A stretch of DNA of 64,000 nucleotides from Tetrahymena elliotti 4EA (lineage: Eukaryota; Ciliophora; Oligohymenophorea; Hymenostomatida; Tetrahymenidae), in NCBI GenBank assembly GCA_000231825.2, contig JH720308.1, forward strand, positions 396,483 through 460,482, read 5' to 3'. The notes under the pieces were generated by a model, which saw only the letters and a list, made by a program, of their open reading frames with translations, was not told where the DNA came from and did no database searches. Shown here piece by piece: positions 1-12,085 of the stretch (position 1 is the first letter of the stretch; each line of letters starts with the position of its first letter). Both the position numbers and the translations under genes were made by a program.

Positions 1-2103
1 CCTTACATGTTGTACACTTATTTTGTTATGAACAGTATTCACAATTTAAAGGACAGTCTATACAAATTCTTTGAAACTCATTATAAAATTAAGAAGTTTT
101 GCACTAATTACAGACACCATTTTGTAATTAAGTATGTGAACTACATTATATACATTAGTTTAAGCCAGGTCCTTAACATTAAATACAATTGTAATCTTCA
201 CAAACTAAACACATCATTTTACTTAAATCAGCATAAGTACCTATAACATTGTCACACGAAGGTAAGCACATATCTTAATATTGATAAAAATTAGGAGCAC
301 AAGCTGTGCATTCTTAACCATAGATGAATTCTTTACAAGATAAGCAACCTTCATAGCAATATATGCATTCATTTAAAGGAGGTCCAAAACTCTTTGTATT
401 TGAAAAATTTGAGCAATCAGGATAGCATTTACCCATAAAAAGAAAACTACCATTCTTACATTGGGAACAATAAGGTATATTGTCTTTATTAAAGCACTTT
501 TCACAATTACTTAAAACAGTTTCACATAATTCACATTTGTTATCAATATCATTAGCAAAATAAGTGTCTTCACACAAAAAACATTCATTTGTATTTTCAT
601 TAAAGTAGTATTTTTGTAAATCACATGATAAGCAATTATTTTTTTCAGGGCCATTACATGTTAAGCATGTTTAATAACAGCTGCCACATTCTGTAGGACT
701 CTTAGCATAATAATATTGTTATTGACATTGAGCTGAACATATTTGATTATAATAATATTAATTACTTTGTTTGCATGTATCACATGAAAGCTATTAAGAA
801 CAAGTTTAGCAATTCAAAATACTGTCACATTACTAATCGCAGTTAGCACCAAAATATCCATCAGGACAAGTAGTTGTTATCTACTAAACAACACATAATC
901 CATTTTCATCCCAAATTTCACAAGAACTTGGTTTTGTTACCCATTTTCCTTTTATTCCAATAGAATCTTGATGTAAACTTTGATCTTCACAATTTCCATT
1001 TTAAGTATTTAAAAAATAACCATCTACACAAGAGTAGCATGTATTAAAATCAGAGCAATAAAAGCAGTTAGGTTTGCAATCTTTGCATGAGCTAGTTTGA
1101 CTATCATAATATTTTGTATATTCACACCTCAAGCATTTGCCTTAATCAGAGCAAGACAGACATAGGCAATCATCATTGCATACTTCATAATAGATATTTA
1201 AGCTTTATTTTAATAATTAATAAAAATCTAAAAGAGTGTTTATTTAAAAACAATTAAAATTATAAATTTCTAAATTATATTTAGCTTATGATATTAGTGT
1301 TCTTAATTTTTATAAATATGTGAAATAAATTTATAAAAAAAGAAAATTAAAAAAACAAAAAAGTAGTTATTAATTACTTTCAAGTCAAGTGATTTAATAA
1401 TTAATTGAAAATGTTTTACTTTTTCATAGTTGTAAATAAGTTCCATTTTGTATTATATGCAATTAATTGAAAACTTAAAGTTGGTCTAACATGTGGAATA
1501 GTAAGGCTAACTTAAAATACTGTTCTCTCATCTATTTAAACAACTTGACTAAAATCATCATACTTGTATGGTTTTCCGTCTATTTTTACAATTATAAAAT
1601 CTTTTCCATTTTCCCAGTCATAACTTATTTCACACAAAGGATTCGATAAATGGGTATCTTTATCTAAATTAGCACAAGAATAATATCTTAATATTTTAAA
1701 AAATATGTTATAAAAAATTTTTTGTTCACAATCAATTTACTTATTGCTTAAGCTAACAATCTCTATTTCAAAGTTAATCGTTAATTTATAATGTGGGTCA
1801 TTAGTTTTATAAACTTTTGAAACAGTAAATACTTTATTTTTTTCATATCTATGCTGTTTGGAAAAAGCTTGAACCCAAAAAGTATCTGAAACAACAATAT
1901 CACCATCAAATACCCAATGATTAAAATAAAACATGGTGTAATCTTGTAGATCGGATATGTATAAAACAGGATCTAAATGTTATTTAAGTAATATTTTAGT
2001 TTAAATAAAATAAATATTAGTTAGAATTACAAGAATATATTTTATTGGCTAATAAATAGAAAGAAATGATGTATATCCATCCAATTAATTTATCTAAATT
2101 CAT
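1..2103 (-). CDS. Cysteine-rich (furin/EGF-like) membrane protein, copy A, 5' part
   Basis: Minus-strand gene starting at ATG 2103 and running off the left edge. Exons are 2103-2031, 1972-1741, 1686-1420 and 1202-<1; introns are 58, 54 and 217 nt with GT-AG ends. Exon 1 encodes a signal peptide (hydrophobic core IYIISFYLLA). Exons 2-3 encode a beta-rich globular domain, and exon 4 opens a long array of CxxC-spaced cysteines like furin or EGF-like repeats. TAA/TAG are read as Gln throughout. It is the tandem paralogue of the complete gene at 7243-12085, which supports every splice site: the two copies keep the same junctions although intron lengths differ. The 54-nt intron is a multiple of three and lacks TGA, so retention would not break the frame here. 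The protein is presumably a surface receptor or adhesion protein; the ligand is unknown. Confidence 0.85.
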
Positions 2104-3712
2104 TTATGAGTTTTTAGTTTTATGAAGTCTATCTTGATTAGTCTTTTGAATTTAATTTTGATTAGATTTTGTAAAAAAAATATTTATTATCATTACTTAT
2201 TCTAAGAATTTACAAAGTTCTTTAAAATTAGGGTTCCGCAATTTTGTCTAAATAAGAGAGATAGTTACAAATAAAAATGAATTTTAATTTTCTGATCAAA
2301 ATCCAAATTGTTAAAAGCAATACAAATTTTTACCACAAATCCCAAAACTTACACTAAGCCTTAAGCTGTCTTAATCTTCGCTTTTACTCATTTTACATTT
2401 GAAAAAAAAATTCATATTAAAAAAAACTTAACTTACTTTAAAAAACATCATCTTTAAATGGTGTTGATTAATTATGAAATAATATAATTTGTTTGATTTT
2501 GTCCATGAAATTTAGCAAACGTAGTGCTACAATAAAGCACCTTTTTGATTAAAAGAATATTTTTTTTTTAGAATTCATCTTTACTATATTTTGCTTATTG
2601 AAAAAAAAATTTAATATTATTTTATATTTTATTCATATCCAAAATAATTTTAAAATTTATATTTGTCAGGAATGTATTGTATTATTCGATTTCATAAAAA
2701 GGAAACAAAGTAATCTCTACAATATATCTATTTTCTTTGAAAATTCTTTCTTCAGTAAGATTATTTTTTATTTTTTTATACACTGGATTGGAATTAAAAA
2801 GAAGAAAAAAAGAGATAAATTTAGTAATTTGAAATAATACAAAAGACCTAAAAAGATGTTTTGATTGAATAACTTTTGATTAAAGCTAAACTTCTAAATT
2901 TCAATAATTAGCATAAAATATTAACTTGAGACGATCAAAAAAACAATAAACTACTCTAGATAATTAATGTTATAAATATTTAATTTCTCATATAAATTAA
3001 CATTATAAAAATATAAAATTCTAAAAGATTTGATAGTAAGTTTTTAATTTAGAAAACAAAGAATAAAAAAATCAAATACGCATTTCTAAATTTGCTAATA
3101 TAAACTGTAAGTTTTAAAAAGTTATTTATTTAAATTTAGGTCTTTATATTAATTAATTATTTTTGGATATGGGAGTGTTTGTAATCTAAAATAAATTATT
3201 TAAAGCCTAATATACAATTTTTTTTTAAGAAAAGCAATAGATCTTTTAAGCATTAGCAAATTCATTTATTATTTCTTATGAAAAAAAAATGTGAGAGAAA
3301 TCACAAAAAATCTAATCCACATCCTTAATTTCTTCTAGTTTTACATTAATTAATCTTTTACAAAAAGTGAGGTATGAATATTGTAGTAGGTACCATATAA
3401 ATTTATTGTCTACTTTTGCATTTAAATGAAAGGAATATGCAAACAAAAATTATTGAGAATAATTAGATGTTGCGAAGTGTAACAGATTAAATTTAGAATC
3501 AAAAATTTAATTAAATTTGAAATAAAAGAAATTCTAGGAGATTTTCTTCAATTTATAAAATATTAAATCATCAATGATTAAACTAAAAATAAAAAAAACA
3601 AAAGAAAACAATAATCAATAAAATTAAAAAGAAGATAAATATTATAGTTAAAATTGCATATTGTAAATTTCATAAATATATATGATACATAAGAGGCTGT
3701 GCTGAAGTTTAC
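1..3712. repeat. Tandem duplicated block, copy A
   Basis: This block matches 9940-15118 in the same orientation. It carries the 5' part of a cysteine-rich membrane-protein gene and its upstream DNA. Positions 1-660 are nearly identical to 9940-10600; from about 670 to 1200 identity drops visibly; upstream non-coding DNA (2104-3712) is recognisably similar but broken by indels. Similarity stops at about 3712 (matching 15118). The left end lies outside the window. Confidence 0.9.
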
Positions 3713-4123
3713 TGATTTTAAAAAAATTGTATTATTTTTCTTATTTTCATATATGAAAAATTTGATTTGATATTGATCTTATTCTTGAGATTACAATTCA
3801 TTTTGCTGTATGACTACTGGTTGTTGAATTGGTATTATTTATTATTTTTAAGATTCATAATTTTATTTTTCTAGAATAATTCTTCTTGTTTCTGTTTGTT
3901 TCTTAATATTTATTGAACAAATTTGCCATTCTGTTAATCTTAATCTTCATTGCTTTAATTTTTATGTGAAATTATTTTGTAACGAATGTTAGAAATAAAC
4001 AAATACCTTTAAGCTACATTAAATACTTCTAAGTAGCCATCCTCTCAGGTTTGTATTTCTATAAAGAAGCTTGATAGTATTGCTTATATTAGATGGTAGT
4101 TTAAATTATATCTAATATTCTTT
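2104..4123. other. Intergenic, upstream of copy A
   Basis: AT-rich DNA with no supportable gene. Positions 2104-3712 are the diverged counterpart of the upstream DNA of copy B. The short reading frame at 2598-2837 has no domain and no matching frame in copy B, so it is treated as noise. Positions 3713-4123 are unique and empty. Confidence 0.7.
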
Positions 4124-5525
4124 TCAATATTTTCTATGAAAAACAAAAGATTACTTATTAATACCAAATATTGGATCTTCACCTCCAGATAAAGAGTCGA
4201 TAACATCTTTAAACCATTCTAAAATCAAAACTTAAAATGTGAATAGACAAGAAACAAATAATATTTTATATTTAATTGATACTTTAAAAATAATTTATGT
4301 CATTTTGATATTTCACCATTATTTTAATATATAACCAAATGGAGGAAATTTGGTATGTTTTCTATAGATTTAATAATTAATTTCAGAATCTCTTTATTTG
4401 TCATGAATAACTGCTAAATATAATCTTAATAATTAATTATCAAAAGTATCAAAATTATCAAATTCTTTTTCTGCCATTTTTTGTATTATTTCCATTTTTC
4501 CCATAAAGTTTGAATATATCTAAAAGAACCTCTCAAAGAATGCTTGCTCGGCATTTCTTCTGCCTCTAGATCTAAAAATCCAGCAATTTTTAGTCAATTT
4601 ATAACTCTTCTATCAAAAAGATTAAGATAATTATTTTGCATTTTAATATTAATTTTGATTATTTTGCTTATTTATCATAAAATAATTATCATTGTTTTCA
4701 ATTTAAAAATTTTATCTTCAAATCTATCAAATTTTTACTAGTATTCACTTTCTTCATTATCTAAGAGAAAATAGGAATCAGCAAACTTAAGTAATACTTG
4801 CCTTCAATTATTCTCTGAAAGGTTCTTGTACTTATTTTTGCTTACTTGTTATTTCTATCCATCGATTTATTTCCTATTCATTATTTTGTGAACTTGAATC
4901 TCTACTATCAAAGTAAAGATCGATAGATGTCATCTCTCTCTAATTTAGAATCAAAGTTTTTGGTGAGATTTTCAAATTTTTTATTTCTTCTTAATTTTTC
5001 TGAGTTATTATCTATGCTTTTCTTTCTTAACTGAAAAAAAATAGCTCATCGAAATTTTCTCTTCACCATTAATGCCATCTACATTCATTTTAAAATTATT
5101 AGGGTTTTTACTTAAATATTAAATTATTCAAATTATTCCTTTTCAAATATTAGTACAAGAAATCAAATTACCTGAATTATCAAAAAATTTAAATTTCATT
5201 CATACCTAAATATCAATCGATCAACTATTTGACTGCTCATATTCCTTCAGTTTTCATAAATATTCTACATTCCTCAGTTGATTGATCTATTGATTTTTAA
5301 AATAAGTTGTATGTTGTTTTAACTCATTTTGTTATTTTCTTTCCTCTCATTTTTTGACTTTCCTATAACAAGTCTAAACCTTCTTCTGGTTTCTTTCCTG
5401 CTTACAGATGACCTATTATTATGCCTCTAGAATATGGATATAAAGCTATTGGCTTTTAGCTAAAATTTTTAAATATTGTTTCTAATGTCCAAAATAGTTG
5501 TTGGGTCTCATTTAAGTACTCCTTA
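4124..5525 (-). pseudogene. Decayed protein-coding gene, family not recognised
   Basis: On the minus strand, stretches with coding character are interrupted by in-frame TGA codons and frame changes. Near 5515-5335 one frame reads ETQQLFWTLETIFKNF and continues with PYSRGIIIGHL before TGA. Near 4820-4660 LLKFADSYFLLDNEESEY is preceded by a TGA. Near 4640-4500 and 4450-4340 further segments (RKHTKFPPFGYILKQW) lead to a plausible last exon, WFKDVIDSLSGGEDPIFG, ending at TGA 4124. No consistent set of short introns removes all the breaks. A heavily intron-split real gene cannot be excluded. It lies between the tandem copies but is not part of the duplicated block. Confidence 0.45.
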
Positions 5526-5859
5526 AAATTTCATATTTTTTTAAATATATATGAGTATTAACTTACACTCACTATTTAATACTTGATTATGTTAGAAATA
5601 AAATTTATTTCTAAGAGTTAGTACAAAAAATTTATGAAATTAGTTTTTAAAGTCAATAAAATTGATTAGTAATTATTTTACTTTTTAGTTTTTTATTTTT
5701 ATGTTATCCCTAACTCTAACAATAATTAATTAAATATTTTTTCAAATATCTCCAGCTTTTTCCTCATATTGAAGGGGCTATACTTTATCCGTTAAATTGC
5801 TGGAGAAAATACTTTGTAAGTTAAATAAAATGTAAGAGACACAAGGAAAATTTATCACA

Positions 5860-6520
5860 AAATGTGAGGATTCTTTTAGAAAGATTTATTAAAGTGGGTC
5901 CATAACTCCAAGTTATTCTAATTGTCTAACTGTGAGAATAAGCCTAAATTCAAAAAATAATAAAAGCAAATGATAGTAGAATTTGTAATAGATAATCCAG
6001 AAACATTGTTAAGAAAAATGTAAAATAATCCTCAGTGAATATTTAGAATGTGTCCAGAGGTTCTAATTATAACTATCAAAGAAAATGATTATCACTTAGT
6101 TTTAATAAGAATTAAGACTTAAATTTGCAAAGGATAGACAAGAAAGTGGTTCAAAGTACTCTTTTTAGACAAATGTGTACTTGAGAAGGAAGTGTAAAAT
6201 TGGCAACAAATTTTTGTTGTATAAGAAAAGAGAGAGGACTTAAAAATTGAGAGATGTTATCAGGCTTAAAAATATTTAACTGATAGAATACGTGTATGGG
6301 GTTACTTTCTTACTAAGGTTCAATCAAAATCACTCCAATTAATGGAAAATTAAATTCAGAAGCTTGCTGTCAATATTGAAGTGGGTCTTCAAAGTATTAG
6401 GTAAATAATTTTTAGGTAATAAAATTTTTCAACAAGATTTAGTGAGAGTTCATATCTTAGCTCACACATCTAATCTCTTAAAGTAGAGAAATAGTTCTAT
6501 GAAATTTCATGTTTTATTTT
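5860..6520 (+). pseudogene. Degenerate Tc1/mariner-type transposase
   Basis: Read with ciliate code, the plus strand carries the landmarks of a Tc1/mariner DDE transposase in order. A helix-turn-helix-like segment (EFVIDNPETLLRKMQNN, about 5970-6020) comes first, then a first-acid region (VLFLDKC, about 6160). The hallmark strand RIRVWGYFLTK (about 6285) is followed after a frame change by PINGKLNSEA. A second-acid motif, FQQDLVRVH (about 6428), comes last. In-frame TGA at about 6034 and at least one frameshift near 6320 mean it cannot make an active enzyme as it stands. No convincing terminal inverted repeats were seen; a small 7-bp inverted pair (CTCCAGC/GCTGGAG, 5750-5805) lies just upstream. 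Germline transposons are normally removed from the ciliate macronucleus, so this is either an old relic or retained DNA. Confidence 0.65.
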
Positions 6521-7242
6521 AATTTTACTCTTTTGTTTTTTTCTGATTTATAATTGATTTTCAAAAAAAATAAACTTTCTTCACTAATATCCATCCACAC
6601 TGTATCTAAATATTTTAATTAGTGTCCACTTAAAAATGCTTAATTATAAATTTTTACTTTCTATTTTATCTTGTTATGCTTCTATTATCTTTAAGATTAA
6701 CCGTTTTTAACATTATTTTAATAAACCTAATCAAATTTTTTATTACTGTAACAAAAAAATAGCGGAGAAGTAAGTACAATAAGCTAAATTTATTGTTTAA
6801 ACAATTAATCTTTTTATTTTTTTGAAGATCTATTGATTAAATCTTACAAAGAATTTATAACCAAAACTTTGAACATGATAATGTTGAAAAATAAGAAAAT
6901 TAATTTTTGCATTATATAATTTAGATATTTTTTAATTATCTTACATTTTATAATATTGTATGGAGAATTCTTCATACAAGAGCCAAATTTTATTTTATTT
7001 TTATCAAGATTTACTTACAATTTTCCTCGATTTAAAAAAATGATAAACTTCTTGATGATGTTTAAATTTGAAAAATATTGAAAATAATTTTAAAAACAAA
7101 TTTCCAACATCTTAAAGAATAATAAAAAAGAATTTTATCAAAAGATATCTTATCTGGACTAATATTTTGACTTTTTGATAAAGCTAATACAAAAAAAATA
7201 AATTAATTAATAAATAAATATCTTAAATAACCAAAATTTAAA

Positions 7243-10200
7243 TCAAATCTTTTATAAATTAAATATTCCTTATGTTTCTCTCTTTTTTCTGGGAGATTAT
7301 TCAGGTGATTTACCTGATATGTCAGTAAAATTTAAGTTGTCATTTATTTATGAGATTATTTCTTATTTTTATTGTTATCCTAAACTGTCTTTCAGGAGGA
7401 AAGGTAGCTTAGAAACTGTGCGATTTCTTTCATTAGGGCTTTTTGGTACTTTATACTTAAGGTATAGAGTTATTAAAAGCTTAGCAAGTTAGTACAGTTG
7501 GGTTACGAAAGCCCAAATCTGATAGATGATTAAGAAAATAACAAAGATGTAAGCATAATACACAGAGGATGTGCTTTGATGAAATGTAACAGTAAGGGAG
7601 AGGAAGATTAAGCAGCATATATTAATTATTTCAGAAATAAAAATGTATCTTTAGAGCAACAAATTTGTAAAAGGGTTGACTTTATAATGGTACGATAAGA
7701 AGATAACACACAAGATTAAATAAATCCAAGGTACAACAGCACTTCCTTCAGTATAGATAATTAAAAGACAAACTAATAATTTTCTGATTTCAAAGAAAAC
7801 CCAAAAATTTTTTTGCAAAAAACTGGATGTTTCAATATCATAGTAAAAAGCATTTATCGACAATTAAATATGATAAGATATCTATATTTATTTATTGCAG
7901 TAAATTAGAAAAGTAAAAATAGCTATGTAAATTATTAGAAATATAGCTATGCAACAAAAGTCAGCTATGCTTAAACCTCCACTCATGAATCCTTACTGAA
8001 ACTTTAAGAAGGTACAAAGCAAAAGAAAGTTACTTGAAATCATCAAAAGCCTTATAATAACGTTCCATTTACAGTATAAGTACAATAAATTTAAACATTC
8101 ACTATCTCTAGACAATTTATAGAGAATAGGAATGATAAAAAAGCTTAAAGCCAAAGCACTCAAACCATATTAGCAATTTTATACAAAATAAGTGTACAAA
8201 TCTTATGGATACAATCCTTAAGCAATTGCATCTGTTCTTTCATCAAACTCTTGTATTACATCTTCTTTTGGAGCAACAATAGGAATTAAATTAAATAAAT
8301 TTTCCATATACAGAGTTTTTAAGTGTAAACTACCTATACCAAGTGCTCTTGCATTCTTCAAAAACACCATATTTCCCATAATCTGCTACATCTATAGCCA
8401 ATAAAAGAAGTAATTGCCAAGACCTCCGAAAAACATTGCAAAACCATTCATAGATGAAGAAGTAATTTCTATTGTTTTAACTGCATCATGAGAGCTTTAT
8501 GCAAATTATTCTTCTTGATCACAGTTAGAATAACCTATTAAAAATATAATTTAATTCATCAAATTAAAAAATAAAAGAAATAATTAATTTACAATCCATG
8601 TATTTTTTTATTTCGTCTCCACTTTTGATGCATGTTCCACTTTTCAATATATAATCTTGAGGACAAGTCTAAATACATTCTGTTCCAAGTATTGAGTATG
8701 AACTATTTTCACATTTCAAGCAACTTTTTTCATTACATTCTGCACATTAACTTGTGCAAGGTAAACATTATTTTCCATCACTTGAAGGATAAAATTTTTT
8801 AGAGCAAGAAATAAGGCAATCCCCATTTTATATTAAAAATCCCTATTTACAGACTGTACATTATTTTATAGACTAACATTCTAAACAATTAGTTGAACAA
8901 ATAATGCATTTTCTACTATTTTCATTTTGATATTCATTCTGAGGACACTCATTAATGCACTGTGTAGCATCACTTGAGAGATACAAAGGAGAAGGACATG
9001 ATGTGCATTAATTTGAAGAAGCACAAGTATAACAAATTGGCATGCATTTTTCACAGGTTTTTGACCCAGTTTGGCCATATTCGCCTATAGGACAATCACT
9101 TACACAAGTTTTTGTAGCTGCCCTATAAAAATATCCTTCATTACAAACTACACAGTCAGTAGAAGCTGGCCCTAGACATTAGCTACATGATTTATCGCAA
9201 TTTAGACATATTTTTTTTGCTAAATCTGAATATGTATTTAAAGGACACTAAATTACACACTGATTGTCTAGTGTTTTATAAATAGGAAACCCACCAATAT
9301 TATCTTTGCAAGTTAAGCATTAACTTTCTTTTGGTCCTGAACATGTTTCACAACTAAAGTAGCAACTGTAGCAAATTTTATTATATTCATCTGTTTTTTT
9401 GTTAGCAGGGCAAGTTTTATAACAAATTTTTTTCATCTTGAATTTAGTGAGTGTAGACTCATAATTAATATAATCATATCCTGCTTTGCATTCTAAGCAG
9501 AAACCCTCAAATTCACATTTTGAACAGGAATCATCACATGGAGAACATAGATTGTTAATAGCTTTAAAATAACCCTCTTTACATTAAACACAATTTAGAA
9601 TTCCTCCTCCAAAACAAGTATTACAGATTGGATCACAATCAAAACATTAAGATGAAGATCCAATACTATACTAATTAGGATGAGGACATTTAGTGCATTA
9701 TTTACCTCCTGAGTTACATGCTTTAAGAATATAATTTGGGAAGCATTAGTTGCATTTACCATTAATCTCACAAATTTAACAACCTTCTTCACAATTATTA
9801 CATTTACCTGTTGATTAATTTTTAACAGTTCCTTAAGGGCATTTTAAACAAACTCTAGTATTAATATCTCCATATTATTAACCACTGCACACTGAAGCGC
9901 ATGGAGATCCTGGCTATTAAGAATCTAAATAGAATCCTGCCTTACATGTTGTACACTTATTTTGTTATGAACAGTATTCACAATTTAAAGGACAGTCTAT
10001 ACAAATTCTTTGAAACTCATTATAAAATTAAGAAGTTTTGCACTAATTACAGACACCATTTTGTAATTAAGTATAAGAACCACACAATATACATTAGTTT
10101 AAGCCAGGTCCTTAACATTAAATACAATTGTAATCTTCACAAACTAAACACATCATTTTACTTAAATCAGCATAAGTACCTATAACATTGTCACACGAAG

Positions 10201-12085
10201 GTAAGCACATATCTTAATATTGATAAAAATTAGGAGCACAAGCAGTGCATTCTTAACCATAGATGAATTCTTGACAAGATAAACAACCTTCATAGCAATA
10301 GATACATTCATTAAAAGGAGGTCCAAAACTCTTTGTATTTGAAAAATTTGAGCAATCAGGATAGCATTTACCCATAAAAAGAAAACTACCATCCTTACAT
10401 TGAGAACAATAAGGCATATTGTCTTTATTAAAGCACTTTTCACAATTACTTAAAACAGTTTCACATAATTCACATTTGTTATCAATATCATTAGCAAAAT
10501 AAGTGTCTTCACACAAAAAACATTCATTTGTATTTTCATTAAAGTAGTATTTTTGTAAATCACATGATAAGCAATTATTTTTTTCAGGGCCATTACATGT
10601 TAAGCATGTATAATAACAGTGGTCACATTCATTATAACTCTTAGCATAATAATAGTATTTTTGGCATTAAGCTGAACATATCTGATTATAGTAATATTAA
10701 TTACTTTGTTTGCATTTGTCGCATGAAACTTTTTATGAACAAGTTTAGCAATTCAAAATAGTATCACATTACTAATCACAGTTAGCACCAAAAGATCCAT
10801 CAGGACATGTAGTTGTTATCTACTAAACAACACATAATCCATTTTCATCCCAAATTTCACAAGAACTTGGTCTTGCTACCCATTTTCCTTATATTCCAAT
10901 AGAATCTGGATGTTTACTTGGATCTTCACAATTTCCATTTTAAGTATTTAAAAAATAACCATCTACACAAGAGTAGCATGTATTAAAATCAGAGCAATAA
11001 AAGCAGTTAGGCTTACAATCTTTGCATGAGCTAGTTTGACTATCATAATATTTTGTGGACTCACATTTCAAGCATTTACCTTGATTAGAACAAGACAGAC
11101 AAAGACAATCATCATCGCATACTTCATAGTATATATTTAAGCTTTATTTTAATATTTTTAAAAATAAAAATGAAAAATAATGGTTTTATTTTTATGTGAA
11201 TTAAGGTATTTTGACAGAAATTCAAATATGAATAGTAAGGAAATAAATTTAATAAAATCTACAAGAAGAAAAAAGTATAGAAAGATAAAAAAAATTCCAA
11301 TTTCTAAATAAAATAGCTTTTAAAAATTGAAGCAAAAAAATGATTTTTAATTTAATTCCAAGTGATTCAATCATTATTTGAAAATGTTTTACTTTCTAAT
11401 AGTTGTAAATAAGTTCCATTTTGTGTTGTATGGAATTAACTCTAAGCTTAAAGTTGATCTAACATGTGGAATAGAAGGAAGATTAACTTAAAATACTGTT
11501 CTATAATCTATTTAAACAACTTGACTAAAATCATCGTACTTGTATGGTTTTCCATCTATTAATACAATAATAAAATCCTTTCCATTTTCCCATTGATAGC
11601 TTAGTTCGCACAAAGGATTATATAAGTGGCTATCTTTATTTTTGAAATCTAAACAATTTGTATTTCTTAATATTTTTAAAAATAGGTTATAAAAAGTTTT
11701 TTGTTAAACAATAAATTTACTTATCGTTTAAGCTAACAATCTCTATTTCAAAGTTGATGGTTAATTCATAATGAGGATCATTAGTTTAATAAACTTTTGA
11801 AATAGTAAATACATTATTGTTTTCATATCTATGCTACTTACTATGGGCTAGAGGCCAAAAAATATCTGAAACTAATTTTTAATCATTTAATGACCAATGA
11901 TTAAAATAAAACATAGTAGAATCTTATAGATCGGATATGTATAAAACAGGGTCTAAATGTTATTTAAAGTAATATTTTAATTTAAATAGTAATAGATATA
12001 AGCTAGAATTACAAGAAAATATTTTATTAGCTAATAAATAGAAAGAAATGATGTATATCCATCCAATTAATTTATCTAATTTCAT
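7243..12085 (-). CDS. Cysteine-rich (furin/EGF-like) multi-pass membrane protein, copy B
   Basis: Complete minus-strand gene of five exons: 12085-12013, 11952-11721, 11665-11393, 11141-8593 and 8534-7243. Introns are 60, 55, 251 and 58 nt. The spliced frame gives 1472 aa ending at TGA 7243. In order it has a signal peptide (1-24), a beta-rich N-terminal domain (25-190), and a long cysteine-rich region (195-1042) with dozens of CxxC-spaced furin/EGF-like repeats. About seven or eight hydrophobic helices follow (1065-1360), then a polar tail. The helix region includes EIRKLLVCLLIIY and a VNPFTNLLLQ turn. This recalls the TRP-like membrane module of large ciliate and fungal proteins, but that is inference. 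Its location is probably the cell surface. Translation requires the 55-nt third-exon boundary intron; without it the frame breaks. Function and ligand are unknown. It is the tandem partner of 1-2103. Confidence 0.88.

Noticed and set aside
1973..12012. Apparent two-base frameshift after the signal peptide of copy A relative to copy B
   Set aside because: The difference lies inside a GT-AG intron of 58 or 60 nt; removing it keeps both copies in the same frame.
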